Assembly (NCBI RefSeq): GCF_016918735.1
Contig: NZ_JAFFPR010000050.1
Location: 1 to 64,000 of the forward strand
DNA length: 64,000 bases
Origin: Leptospira abararensis
GTDB lineage: Bacteria > Spirochaetota > Leptospiria > Leptospirales > Leptospiraceae
Direction: 5' to 3'
Both the position numbers and the translations under genes were made by a program. Positions within the stretch are counted from its first letter, which is position 1. Each line of letters starts with the position of its first letter. Under the pieces are notes generated by a model. That model ran no database searches, was not told where the DNA came from, and worked only from the letters and a program-made list of their open reading frames with translations. Below, in pieces: positions 17,692 through 26,611 of this stretch.

Positions 17692-18120
17692 ATGAATCTT
17701 GTCAAGAAGCAATCCTCTGTGGTTTTAATTCTATTGATTTGCCTTTCTGGTTTTTTGGCCGTTGCTATCGGAGCCTTTGGCGCCCATGGATTAAAAAAAT
17801 TTGTGAGTCCAGAACTTATGGTAATTTTTGAAACGGGAAATCGTTACCATTTTTATCATACTCTGGCAGCATTACTATCCTTTCTTTTTTTGCAACAGTC
17901 AGTCGTTTTGGAATCGCCAAACAAAAGTAAAAGTTATTTAAAGTTAGCAACTTGGATGTTCCTTTTGGGAATTTTGATTTTTTCTTTCAGTTTGTATGCC
18001 CTAGCCATTACGGGAATCCGAATTCTTGGAGCCATCACTCCCATTGGCGGAGTGAGTTTTTTAATTGGCTGGATCAGTTTAGGTGTTGGTTCTTATTATT
18101 TCTTTGTCCCAAAAAAATAA
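17692..18120 (+). CDS. DUF423 family membrane protein
   Basis: The 142-residue protein has four membrane segments and the hallmark AVAIGAFGAHGLKK at about residues 23-36, followed by ETGNRYHFYHTLAAL. This is the DUF423 (YgdD/TMEM256-like) family of small inner-membrane proteins of unknown biochemical role. Its 3' end overlaps the convergent FliG-like gene by 25 bp. Confidence 0.85.
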   Translation: MNLVKKQSSVVLILLICLSGFLAVAIGAFGAHGLKKFVSPELMVIFETGNRYHFYHTLAALLSFLFLQQSVVLESPNKSKSYLKLATWMFLLGILIFSFSLYALAITGIRILGAITPIGGVSFLIGWISLGVGSYYFFVPKK

Positions 18121-18422
18121 TGGCCTTGTTTACTGATTAAATTTCTAGAAATCAATCCGTCTGCGATGAGTAACAACCCGTCGGCGGCGGCTTTTTTAGC
18201 CTCTTCTTCGGTATCTTTTTGTAATGCCATAAGTTCGTGTACATATTTTCTTTTTTGGATATCCAAAACTCCTAACATAGAACCTGCAATTTTTTCATCC
18301 ATTTGCAGAAATGCCAAAGCAAGTGTCTGCGGGGGTGTTTCAATACATAAATAGTATAATGCGAGATTATCAAAATATGATAACTGGCTTAGTTTTTCGA
18401 GTGTGGGTTCTGATCCTGACAT
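18096..18422 (-). CDS. Small FliG-like helical protein
   Basis: The 108-residue helical protein contains LSYFDNLALYYL, then TLALAFLQMDEKIAGSMLGVLDIQKRKYVHELM and ADGLISRNLI. The repeat of short amphipathic helices and the ALAF...KIAGSML...KRKYV pattern resemble the middle/C-terminal armadillo-like helices of the flagellar switch protein FliG. It lacks the length of a true FliG (about 330 residues) and no flagellar gene is nearby. It may be a FliG-related adaptor or chance similarity. It lies 33 bp downstream of the M32 carboxypeptidase gene on the same strand. Confidence 0.6.
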   Translation of the reverse strand: MSGSEPTLEKLSQLSYFDNLALYYLCIETPPQTLALAFLQMDEKIAGSMLGVLDIQKRKYVHELMALQKDTEEEAKKAAADGLLLIADGLISRNLISKQGHYFFGTKK

Positions 18423-18455
18423 ATATTTCCTTTAAAATTTAATCATAAAAAAAAG

Positions 18456-19961
18456 TTAAATTGTTACTTCTTTGATTTTCCCATTCAAATAAGATATCAA
18501 ATGTTTGGCATTTGCAGATTCGCCTGTCGTTTGTTTCATCAGGGTATCCACATCGAAAATTTTTCCTTTGGAATGGATATTTTTACGCAACCAATTTAAT
18601 AGATCAGAAAAATCCCCATTCGCAGAAAACTTGTTATGCGAATCAGGAAATTCTTCTGTAAATTTTTTAAAAAACTGGGAACTAAAAATATTTCCAAGAG
18701 TGTAAGTTGGAAAATAACCAAAGGCTCCCATTGACCAATGAATGTCTTGTAAAACGCCTTCTGCATCGTTTTCAATTTTAAGTCCAAAATTTTCCTTCAT
18801 CTTTGTATTCCAAATCTCAGGTAAATCTTTTACTTGGATTTTTCCATTGATTAGATCTCTTTCAATTTCAAATCGTAAGATGATATGCAGATTGTAAGTG
18901 ACCTGGTCGGCTTCGACTCTCACTTTTGTTTTTTCTGTACTATTGATGTATTGGTAAAGATCTTTGAATGGAAGTTCCTTATCTGTTAATCCAAAATCAG
19001 ATAACAAAATGGGATACACAAATTCCCAAAATGGTAAAGAACGGCCTACTTGGTTTTCCCACAAGCGACTTTGGGATTCATGGATTCCTAAACTTAAGAA
19101 TTCCGTAATGGGAGTTGGCCAATCGGGCATTGCGGAAAGTCCAGATTCATAAAGAGAATGACCCGTCTCGTGTAACACTCCAAAGATGGAGGATAAGGGA
19201 TCGGTTTCGGAATATCTTGTTGTGATTCGTTTGTCTCCCTTTCCCAAACTTGTGGAAAACGGATGGTTACTTGTATCCAATCTAGATTCTTTTGATGTGA
19301 GTCCAAGGAGAGCCGGCAATCGATTACAAAATTTGGTTTGTTTCTCTACAGAAATAGAACCGGGAAATGGATTTTTGAATTTGGGAGCCTTGGTAACAAG
19401 AGGAACCAAAGATTCTTTCAAATCAACAAATAGAATTTCGATTTGGTTTGCTTTGGCACCTTTTTCATAACTGTCAAGCAAGGCATCGTAAGGTTCTGTC
19501 GTATAACCGAAGTAATCTGCTTGCTTTTTAGATAAATGGACAAGTTCTTCCAATCGTTTGGCAAAGGCTTGGAAGTTTTTTGCTTTTTTTGCTTCTGCCC
19601 ATTCTGCGTGGGCAAGGTTCGTAACCTTTGCGAATTCAGAAACAAAATCCGAAGGAAGTTTATCTGCTTTTTCCTTTTCTTCCATAAGGACTTCCAACTC
19701 CCGGTGCCATAGAGACCGTTCTGATTCAGGAAGTTCACTAATAGATTGTTTTGCTGATTGGATTTGGCTTAAGAAAGATTTGTCCGTCATCCAATCGTGG
19801 GTGAGTTCCGCGACGGCAGCAATCTGTGCCGATCGGTACTCCCGACCCTCTTCCGGCATCATTACTTCGGAATCCCAATGGAGGGCGGATGCGACATCTT
19901 GGAATAGTTTGATTTTTCTATATTGTTTTCGGTAATTTTCGAGTGCTTGGGGCAGAGCCAT
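18456..19961 (-). CDS. Carboxypeptidase M32 (Taq family)
   Basis: The 501-residue cytoplasmic zinc metallocarboxypeptidase has the normal length for M32. It contains HWDSEVMMPEEGREYRSAQIA near the N-terminus, the zinc motif HETGHSLYESGL (HExxH), the downstream Glu in GIHESQSRLWENQVGRS and the C-terminal SMGAFGYFPTYTLGNIFSSQFF. All these are characteristic. It releases C-terminal amino acids from peptides with broad specificity. The start at 19961 gives MALPQALENYRK, as expected for the family. Confidence 0.95.
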   Translation of the reverse strand: MALPQALENYRKQYRKIKLFQDVASALHWDSEVMMPEEGREYRSAQIAAVAELTHDWMTDKSFLSQIQSAKQSISELPESERSLWHRELEVLMEEKEKADKLPSDFVSEFAKVTNLAHAEWAEAKKAKNFQAFAKRLEELVHLSKKQADYFGYTTEPYDALLDSYEKGAKANQIEILFVDLKESLVPLVTKAPKFKNPFPGSISVEKQTKFCNRLPALLGLTSKESRLDTSNHPFSTSLGKGDKRITTRYSETDPLSSIFGVLHETGHSLYESGLSAMPDWPTPITEFLSLGIHESQSRLWENQVGRSLPFWEFVYPILLSDFGLTDKELPFKDLYQYINSTEKTKVRVEADQVTYNLHIILRFEIERDLINGKIQVKDLPEIWNTKMKENFGLKIENDAEGVLQDIHWSMGAFGYFPTYTLGNIFSSQFFKKFTEEFPDSHNKFSANGDFSDLLNWLRKNIHSKGKIFDVDTLMKQTTGESANAKHLISYLNGKIKEVTI

Positions 19962-20044
19962 AGTCTCATTTTCTCCCTACCACACTTTCTGGAACCAAAA
20001 ATCATTGACCCGTTACCCCCAACCAAAACTATGTATTTACTGTC

Positions 20045-20115
20045 GCGGGTGTGGTGTAACGGTAGCACAGCAGCCTTCCAAGCTTCTGGCGAGGGTTCGA
20101 GCCCCTTCGCCCGCA
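20045..20115 (+). tRNA. tRNA-Gly (anticodon TCC)
   Basis: The acceptor GCGGGTG/CGCCCGC (one G-U), the D arm closed by GTG/CAC, the anticodon loop CTTCCAA and the T arm GAGGG-TTCGAGC-CCCTT form a 71-nt tRNA with anticodon TCC. CCA is not encoded. The anticodon stem GCAGC/GCTTC has one C-U mismatch, which is unusual. A hairpin-rich stretch and a near-copy of the tRNA 3' end follow. Confidence 0.92.
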
Positions 20116-20177
20116 TGACAATCTTTTCAAAAATCAATCAACATTCAATATCCAGTTGGCTCGAACAGTGGTGCGAC

Positions 20178-20317
20178 CTGAAATAGGAGTGACCCATAGG
20201 GAACGACTATTTCAGAAAGAAAGCCACGAAGGCTTTCGACGAGCAACGCCGTGCCTCGGAGCGACGTGAGGACAGGATGTCCGAACCGCGGAGGGCGAGT
20301 CCCTCCGCCCGCTTTTT
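20178..20317 (+). ncRNA. Hairpin-rich element after tRNA-Gly ending in a terminator
   Basis: Four inverted repeats follow one another: CTGAAATAG/CTATTTCAG (20178-20215), GAAAGCC/GGCTTTC with a 5-nt loop (20219-20237), GGAC/GTCC (20270-20282) and GCGGAGGG/CCCTCCGC with a 5-nt loop (20288-20308). After the last comes CCGCTTTTT, as in an intrinsic terminator. The stretch is GC-rich and has no supportable gene. It may be a processed trailer of the tRNA-Gly transcript or an independent structured RNA. Positions 20291-20312 also resemble the 3' end of the tRNA. Confidence 0.4.
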
Positions 20318-20326
20318 GAGTGAGTC

Positions 20327-20408
20327 GGTACAGAATGGATACTAGTATCCCCGCCCGATTCAGGGTGGGGAACTAGACCCGCCACCCAATGCTTTCCTTC
20401 TATCACAA
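20327..20408. repeat. Dispersed hairpin repeat, copy A
   Basis: This 82-bp unit, starting GGTACAG and ending TATCACAA, is nearly identical to 59799-59880. The core forms the stem CCCCGCCC-GATTCA-GGGTGGGG and has a further GGGTGG/CCACCC pairing. It lies between the tRNA-Gly region and the carbonic anhydrase gene. The bases 20409-20609 that follow hold no gene that I can support. Confidence 0.8.
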
Positions 20409-20609
20409 CCACCGTATTCCAAAAACCCAAATTGCAAAAATTCGCAATTTATTTTAAATAAGTTCATATTTCGGAAATCTTTTCACTATCGCCAAAGGAA
20501 ACAGATTCATATAGAGATAGGTTTGCAAAGGTTCTAGGTAATCGATAGATCCCAACTAACTTTCCATTAGATGGGATCAAGGAGATTCATATCTTGTTGG
20601 ACTAGTGTT

Positions 20610-21221
20610 TTATTTGGAGGCTCTACCTAACTTTGTGGCCTCTGCAACTTCGACTAATTTACCTGTTTTCACATCGTAATAGTATCCATAGACAGGAATA
20701 TCTTTAGGAATCAGGGGATGGTTTCGGATTCTTTTCACGTCATCGATGACACTTTGCTCTAAATTTTCAAAGGTTAAAAAAGGAATGAATTTAGCTTCCT
20801 CTGAACCACCAGACTCTTCTAAATTGCGCCATCCGTTAGAATCAATAGTGGCCGTTTTCAAACTTTTTGAAAGTAGGTTACGAATGATCGGGTCCGTGAA
20901 CAATTGCATCCCACAATCAGAGTGATGGATGACAAAAAATTCTTTGGTTCCGAGTAGTTTATAAGAAATCACCAGGGAACGAATGGCGTCATCACTGGCT
21001 CGGCCTCCAGCGTTGCGGATGACATGGGCATCTCCTTCGGAAAGGCCTGCATACTTCGCAGGATCTAGTCTTGCATCCATACAAGTAAGGATGGTAAAAC
21101 TTCTCGCAGGAGGAAGGGCCAGATCCCCTTTTTTCCCAAATTCCGATACGTATTTTTCATTCGCACCGAGGACTTCTTTATGAACTTTGCTTGTTTCTTG
21201 CTGGATGAGTGTGTTTGACAT
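20610..21221 (-). CDS. Beta-class carbonic anhydrase
   Basis: The 203-residue zinc enzyme interconverts CO2 and bicarbonate in the cytoplasm. The ligands and active-site dyad are visible in [15 protein letters not shown] (Cys, Asp-Arg) and [13 protein letters not shown] (His, Cys), with [18 protein letters not shown] between them. This is the small plant/Rv1284-like branch. The start at MSNTLIQQ (21221) is chosen because the upstream extension to 21299 is hydrophobic and not family-like. No Shine-Dalgarno sequence is clear. It is probably monocistronic. Confidence 0.9.
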   Translation of the reverse strand: MSNTLIQQETSKVHKEVLGANEKYVSEFGKKGDLALPPARSFTILTCMDARLDPAKYAGLSEGDAHVIRNAGGRASDDAIRSLVISYKLLGTKEFFVIHHSDCGMQLFTDPIIRNLLSKSLKTATIDSNGWRNLEESGGSEEAKFIPFLTFENLEQSVIDDVKRIRNHPLIPKDIPVYGYYYDVKTGKLVEVAEATKLGRASK

Positions 21222-21379
21222 AGTGGAAATAAATTTCAATATAACGGAACAGACAAGAAAACAATTTTCTGAGGAAGGATTTCTCAGCCAGATCTGCACA
21301 TTGCATTTGGCAAACGGACAAGAGATTGGAGAAGTTAGTTTTGGCTTTCATTCCTGCGCCAGGGATACGAAAGGCTTGG

Positions 21380-21407
21380 TCGCCTGCCATCGTTAGATGG
21401 TAGGCGA
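21380..21407. repeat. Strong 12-bp hairpin in the 21222-21527 intergenic region
   Basis: TCGCCTGCCATC (21380-21391) pairs with GATGGTAGGCGA (21396-21407) around a GTTA loop, with one wobble pair. A GC-rich stretch follows on the + strand (GGGAGCGAACGCGG). There is no T-run on either side, so a classical terminator is not clear. The rest of 21222-21527 shows no gene. Confidence 0.5.
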
Positions 21408-21527
21408 CGGGAGCGAACGCGGACCCTGAAGTAGCCCGGTCAAGGTTACCAAAGAATCCTGATTTTAGTAAAATTTGAGGCGCTAAAGAAACTAAAAAAG
21501 AAAAACGATATCTTGCATTAATTTCAG

Positions 21528-22616
21528 TTAGCTTGCAAATGCATAATCACTATACCCTTTTTCACCAGGTGTATAAAGAGTGGTTTGATCAAACGAAGCA
21601 AGAGCTATGTTCTTTTGGAAGCGAGTGACTAGGTCTGGATTGGCAAGGAAAGGTTTACCAAAAGCAACAAGGTCAGCAAGTCCCGAAGAGAGATCTTTTT
21701 CTGCACGTTCCACGTCATACCCACCACTTAAGATGAGAGTTCCCTGAAAAGCTTTACGAATGTTTTGCACTGTTTCTGGTTCTACGGTTGGTGCCCCCAT
21801 GGAGGAGTGATCCACCAAATGGATGTAAACCATTCCTATTTCATTTAACTTTTCAGCTAACAACGAATACTCGTCATGAGTTTCAGGAAAAGGAAAAAGA
21901 TCATTATAAGCTCCATATGGAGACAAACGAATTGCTGTTTTTTCTTTTCCGATAGCGGCACTCACTGCTGTTGCAACTTCTACTACATATCGAATCCGGT
22001 TTTCAATAGAACCACCATATTCATCTGTTCGTTGGTTGGATGAGGGATGTAAAAATTGTTCAAGCAAATATCCGTTAGCTGCATGTAATTCCACCCCATC
22101 AAAACCCGCTTGGACTGCATTTTTCGCTGCATTCACAAATTCTTCTAAGGTAGATTTTAATTCCGCTTTGGTCATTTCTTGTGGAGTGGGATGGTCTTTC
22201 ATTCCGTCCGCATCTGTCCACATTTGTCCTTTGGCAAGGATTGCTGATGGTCCAAGAACTTTTGCCCCTTTCGGTAAATTCAATTCGTGTCCAATACGAC
22301 CCGTATGCATCAGTTGAACAAAAATTTTACTCCCTTTGGCGTGGACTTTATCAGTTACTTTTTTCCAGGCTTTGGTTTGTTCTTCTGAAAATATTCCAGG
22401 AATTCTCGCATAACCAAGACCATTCGGTGATGGTGAGGTTCCTTCTGTGACGATGAGTCCTGCTTCTGCTCTTTGTTCATAATATGTGGCTACGAGGTCA
22501 CCAGGTACGTTTCCAAGGGAACGGGAACGGGTCATGGGGGCCATCACCACTTTATTTTTTAAGGAAAGATTTCCTAACTTCGCTTCTGAAAATAATGATT
22601 TCACAAGGTTCTCCAA
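21528..22616 (-). CDS. NADH:flavin oxidoreductase, Old Yellow Enzyme family (NemA-like)
   Basis: The 362-residue FMN-dependent TIM-barrel ene-reductase starts with LFSEAKLGNLSLKNKVVMAPMTRSRS. It has VELHAANGYLLEQFLHPSSNQRTDEYGGSIENR, in which the His and Asn bind the substrate, and the phosphate-binding LILSGGYDVERAEKDL. Such enzymes reduce activated C=C bonds, nitro-esters and similar electrophiles. AT-rich promoter-like sequence lies upstream (22617-22702). No regulator is adjacent, unlike the nemRA arrangement. Confidence 0.93.
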   Translation of the reverse strand: MENLVKSLFSEAKLGNLSLKNKVVMAPMTRSRSLGNVPGDLVATYYEQRAEAGLIVTEGTSPSPNGLGYARIPGIFSEEQTKAWKKVTDKVHAKGSKIFVQLMHTGRIGHELNLPKGAKVLGPSAILAKGQMWTDADGMKDHPTPQEMTKAELKSTLEEFVNAAKNAVQAGFDGVELHAANGYLLEQFLHPSSNQRTDEYGGSIENRIRYVVEVATAVSAAIGKEKTAIRLSPYGAYNDLFPFPETHDEYSLLAEKLNEIGMVYIHLVDHSSMGAPTVEPETVQNIRKAFQGTLILSGGYDVERAEKDLSSGLADLVAFGKPFLANPDLVTRFQKNIALASFDQTTLYTPGEKGYSDYAFAS

Positions 22617-22702
22617 TGTTGATTTACTATTGAAAAATAGACTACAATATGAAGTGATTTGATGTTATAATTATTTAATATTAAACTAATTTTCGAAAAA
22701 AA

Positions 22703-24730
22703 TCAAAAATCGATACCAATAATGGTTAGGTCGTCCTGACGATCCTGACCATTTAGAAAATTTTGTAGTGTTTTTAGGAGGTAGTCTTCCGCCTCTTCCA
22801 AGGAGAAATCGCGAGTGGATCGGAAGAGATCATAGAGGGCCTCTTCGCCAAACTCCTCTCCTTTTAGATTGAAGGCTTCAAAAACTCCGTCGGTAAATAC
22901 AAAAAGTCGGTCTCCCGAATCCCAGGTGAGATCCGATTGTCCGTAGTGGATTTGTTTTTTGAGACCCATCATCCGACCTGTTTTTTCGAGAAGTTGGATT
23001 TGGTTGTTCCGTAAAAGCACTGCAGGCGGGTGGCCTGCGGAGGCAAACTGAATGGTTTTTTTAGCAAAGTCAATATCTAAAATCAATGCCGTCAAAAGGC
23101 TATTGAGGGATACAAAGTTGTCCATAAATTCTTCATTAAAAATTTCCATCACCTTTGATGGAGGTAATTCGAAGTTCTTGATATTATCATACAAACCTTT
23201 GATTGCCATAGTAATCATAGCTGCATGCACTCCATGGCCCGTTGCATCCGAGATCAGAATTCTATACTTTGATTCTTTCAAAAGACAAATATCAAAATAA
23301 TCCCCACCAACTTCCGACACCGGAAGATAACGATACACTAGCTTTAATTGTTCGATAAGTTTAGGATCTGTGATGAGAGAATTCTCTTGGATTTTTTTAG
23401 CCACAAAAAGATCTCTTCTCATAGCGCTGAGCGTACGATTTAAAGTTTGCGTGCGTTCTTTGACTTTTTCTTCTAAATCAAAATTGGACTTTTCTAAATT
23501 AAATTTTACAAGGATTTCCGCTGCTTCTTTTTCTTTGATGATGGTGTTGTAACGATCTGCCAGAGCAAAAGCAAGTAACATCATTTCAGCTGCGGAACCA
23601 TATTGTGGTCCGTCAATGGTAAAGGAATTTGTAGGTAAGAGTCCTAATGCCCTTAGTGTAGAAACAATGAGAGCTAAAAATAAAAATGCAAAAGCTAATA
23701 GAAAAAAATAGGCTATTCTTTCTTTTTTCAAAGAACAAATAGTTCCAACAAATAAAATCCAAAATGCTGTGAATGCATGGCTAAGAACTATGATTTTAAC
23801 AAACGATTCAAAAGAAAAAATATATAAAATTGGCAAGAAGATCTGTAAGAAGATCAAAGCGATACTCATTCGATCCAATTTAGGAATCAACTGCTTTGTA
23901 TTTAATAAACTTCTCATAAATACTAAAAAGAGAATCAAAACTATAGAGATGAATAAATTCACCGAATATTGATCCATCCACGGTGAGTGTGGCCATAAGT
24001 ATTCCGAAGCTATTCCATTGTGCGAAGCGATGGTAAAGGCTGTACTAGACACTACTAAAACATAGAGAAAGTAATTAGAATCCTTTAGGATAAAAAATAA
24101 AAACAAATTGAAAAGAACCATGGCAAAAGCGATTCCAAAGTACATGGCTTGAATGACATGGTCGTTGATCTCATGACGATCATATAAATCTCGATTCCAC
24201 AATTGGATGGGAAGATGGATTGAGTTTGGTGACTTTACTTTCAAAAAAACCGTCGCATTCGTATTTTCTGGAAATGAAATCGGAAATACAAAAAACCGAC
24301 TTTGGTAGGGACGTTCTGTCATTGGAACAGAGTAACCAGATGAAACTTTTTTCATTTCTTTTGAGGTTTGAATATACAAATCCAGAGTTTGTAATCGCGG
24401 GTAAGAAATAACAATGGTGATTTCTTTGGAAGTTTGGTTTGTATTTTTTAATTGGATTTTTAGCCAATACGTAGATTTTGAATAGGAAAAATTAAAAGCC
24501 TCATCTGAGGAAGGAACGTTTATAAATTTTGATTCATAGATTGGGGAGCGAATGGAATCAAAATCCAAATCATTGGCAGGATCTTCAAAAACTAACATTG
24601 CTTTAGCGAGATAGATTGGGGATTTATCACTATCGCCTATATCAATAATTGGAACTTTCGCAGAGATAGGATAGACAATCAAAAACAAATAAATCGAAAG
24701 ATAAAACCAATGGCTTCGAATCCATTTCAT
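22703..24730 (-). CDS. 7TM-DISM sensor with SpoIIE/PP2C phosphatase domain
   Basis: The 675-residue membrane signalling protein has a signal peptide and then a periplasmic sensory domain (about residues 25-180) with KSTYWLKIQLKN. Seven membrane segments follow (about 190-385), then a coiled coil (EKVKERTQTLNRTL) and a C-terminal SpoIIE-type PP2C phosphatase (about 440-675). The metal-binding motifs are visible: VSEVGGDYFD, SDATGHGVHAAM, FASAGHPPA, FVFTDGVFEA and QDDLTIIGI. It probably dephosphorylates an anti-sigma-antagonist-type protein in response to an envelope signal. The ATG at 24730 overlaps the stop of the upstream gene (ATGA), which fixes the start. Confidence 0.92.
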   Translation of the reverse strand: MKWIRSHWFYLSIYLFLIVYPISAKVPIIDIGDSDKSPIYLAKAMLVFEDPANDLDFDSIRSPIYESKFINVPSSDEAFNFSYSKSTYWLKIQLKNTNQTSKEITIVISYPRLQTLDLYIQTSKEMKKVSSGYSVPMTERPYQSRFFVFPISFPENTNATVFLKVKSPNSIHLPIQLWNRDLYDRHEINDHVIQAMYFGIAFAMVLFNLFLFFILKDSNYFLYVLVVSSTAFTIASHNGIASEYLWPHSPWMDQYSVNLFISIVLILFLVFMRSLLNTKQLIPKLDRMSIALIFLQIFLPILYIFSFESFVKIIVLSHAFTAFWILFVGTICSLKKERIAYFFLLAFAFLFLALIVSTLRALGLLPTNSFTIDGPQYGSAAEMMLLAFALADRYNTIIKEKEAAEILVKFNLEKSNFDLEEKVKERTQTLNRTLSAMRRDLFVAKKIQENSLITDPKLIEQLKLVYRYLPVSEVGGDYFDICLLKESKYRILISDATGHGVHAAMITMAIKGLYDNIKNFELPPSKVMEIFNEEFMDNFVSLNSLLTALILDIDFAKKTIQFASAGHPPAVLLRNNQIQLLEKTGRMMGLKKQIHYGQSDLTWDSGDRLFVFTDGVFEAFNLKGEEFGEEALYDLFRSTRDFSLEEAEDYLLKTLQNFLNGQDRQDDLTIIGIDF

Positions 24731-26478
24731 CTGGAATCTTCCGTAGCAAATAAATCGAGGGAAAACATTTGGTTGTTTTTTGCAAAAATACAAATCCCAT
24801 CAAAACTCACCGACAGCCCTTGGGGACCAGGAAGTAATTTCTCTGTGATTACCTCTCCTTTTGGGGAAAGTAAAAGAAGCGAAGTCTCTTTATCATCACT
24901 ATATTCATCATGAAAGCTAAGAAGGACGATTGTATGTTTTCCATCAAACGTAAAGACAGATACCACCTCCGATTCGATTGGCATCTCTAACAAAAGATTT
25001 CCCGAAAAATCAATCATATAGATACCGGAAAAATCACTTGTGATGACGATTCGATCTTCAGTTACTATGATTGGAGTTTTTGCCATCCCAAAGGAATGAG
25101 GCCCTAAAGTATCCGTAGCACTGAAGGGAAATTCTTTAATGGTTTCCAATTGGGAATCCAAAAGAAGAGATTCATCCAAAGAAAATGGCAAATACACTCC
25201 ACCAGGAAATTCGACTGGAGGGGAAGCCAACTCTCGAACCAAAGAGATCCCCGAATCGTGAGTTTGTTTGAATTCTTTTTTCTCTCCTGTATTTGCTGAT
25301 TCTATGATGGCATAATAATAGTAAATTTGGTATTGCGAATCGATAAACACAGGATGATAAGGAGATAAATATTGGAAAATAATTTCATCAGAAGAATTGA
25401 TTCCTAGAATTCCTTTGAGTGTATGAAAGACGAGATTTCCTGATTCTGTTTCAAAAACCTTACCCGAAAAAATTTCATATTTTGGTAATGAAATACTTCG
25501 TAGTAATTCTCCCGATTTTAAATCATAAACTTGGATTTGGGATTGGTGAGGAAGATACAATGTATCGCCAAGTATCGTAAAACAAAAATTATGCGAAATT
25601 CTATTTTCTGAGATGTCACGTTCTTCTGTTGAAAGGATTTCGTAACACTTATAAGCAAGTGGTATAGATACAATGAGTTTGCCTGAAAGATCGTAAAGAC
25701 AGAGTGTATCAGGTCTGTTTAGTTTTGAAAAGTATTCTGATCCTTTTTGAAATCCTTGGTAAGAACAAAGATAACCTGATTGGTAAAAGAGAATAGGGAT
25801 TTCTAAACCTTCCTGAAAAGGTTTGCGAATGGAAACTTTCCAAAGAATTTTCTTTTGGCTTAAATCATAGGTTTGTAAAAAATATTTCTCTTCAAGAGCA
25901 CTGATAAAAGTAAATTGGTCCCTTGCAATAAATTCGGAAACAATGACGAATTCGTTTTTCTCCAAAGTAAAAAGTGGGGCTGCGGAAGATGGAAATCCTT
26001 GTGTTTGGATTTTCTGGAATTCGTTTGGGTATTTTTTTTGAAACCATTGGAGAAGCCATCTTTTGACTGTAGAGGGCAAACTGGGATCACGTTGGAAGTA
26101 TAAAGTTTTTAATGCTTCCTCTTCTGTTTGGGCCAGAGTTTCTAAAATTTCCTCAAAGAATGAATAAGGAAATATAGAATTTTTATGGGTGATGATTCCC
26201 GAGACTGAAGGATGACGAATTAATTCTGAACGCTGATCATCAATTCGCTCGGCCGTTTGTTCGTAAAACTCTGGATAGGTGGATCTGGGATCACCAGTAC
26301 CTCGGGTTTTGATCCACCAAAGACTCTGGCAATCCTTACACTCATAGATTTCCTGAAACAAATTCAGGGAGTTTTCTACGATATCATTGATAGGAAACGA
26401 GTGGGTTTGTCTTTCGTCTTGCACCGGTTCTAATCGGGAAAAACGGGAAGATCCTTTCTGGCAAAATAAACAGGACAT
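24727..26478 (-). CDS. Zinc-ribbon beta-propeller-like protein
   Basis: The 583-residue cytoplasmic protein starts MSCLFCQKGS. This CxxC pair, together with ECKDCQSLWW at about residue 47, forms a zinc-ribbon-like head. The C-terminal two-thirds is a series of beta-rich repeats (LYDLSGKLIVSIPL, VYDLKSGELLRSISL, MIDFSGNLLLEMPI, LLSPKGEVITEKLL) of PQQ/WD-like propeller type. I recognise no named family. It is translationally coupled to the downstream 7TM-SpoIIE gene (overlap ATGA), so it may be a partner of that phosphatase, perhaps sensing or scaffolding. That role is inference. Confidence 0.8.
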   Translation of the reverse strand: MSCLFCQKGSSRFSRLEPVQDERQTHSFPINDIVENSLNLFQEIYECKDCQSLWWIKTRGTGDPRSTYPEFYEQTAERIDDQRSELIRHPSVSGIITHKNSIFPYSFFEEILETLAQTEEEALKTLYFQRDPSLPSTVKRWLLQWFQKKYPNEFQKIQTQGFPSSAAPLFTLEKNEFVIVSEFIARDQFTFISALEEKYFLQTYDLSQKKILWKVSIRKPFQEGLEIPILFYQSGYLCSYQGFQKGSEYFSKLNRPDTLCLYDLSGKLIVSIPLAYKCYEILSTEERDISENRISHNFCFTILGDTLYLPHQSQIQVYDLKSGELLRSISLPKYEIFSGKVFETESGNLVFHTLKGILGINSSDEIIFQYLSPYHPVFIDSQYQIYYYYAIIESANTGEKKEFKQTHDSGISLVRELASPPVEFPGGVYLPFSLDESLLLDSQLETIKEFPFSATDTLGPHSFGMAKTPIIVTEDRIVITSDFSGIYMIDFSGNLLLEMPIESEVVSVFTFDGKHTIVLLSFHDEYSDDKETSLLLLSPKGEVITEKLLPGPQGLSVSFDGICIFAKNNQMFSLDLFATEDSR

Positions 26479-26611
26479 ATGGTTTCAGGGAGTCTAGGTC
26501 TATCTAGAAAAACTCCACAAGTCAAGTCCGTTTCTAGTGAAACGAAATAAACGTATACCTTTACTTTGTTCTTGGCAATTTATTTCAAACTTTGTATTTT
26601 ACCATTAATCC

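Noticed and set aside
20212..20430. Minus-strand open frame of 72 codons in the region after tRNA-Gly
   Set aside because: It runs through the hairpin element and repeat copy A, lacks a ribosome site and has low-complexity, Arg/Ser-rich sequence.
21380..21407. Hairpin considered as the terminator of the Old Yellow Enzyme gene
   Set aside because: It is more than 100 bp from the stop and has no T-run on the minus strand.
26529..26544. CGTTTC-TAGT-GAAACG palindrome between the propeller and kinase genes
   Set aside because: It is short and could occur by chance. No matching regulator or second copy was seen.
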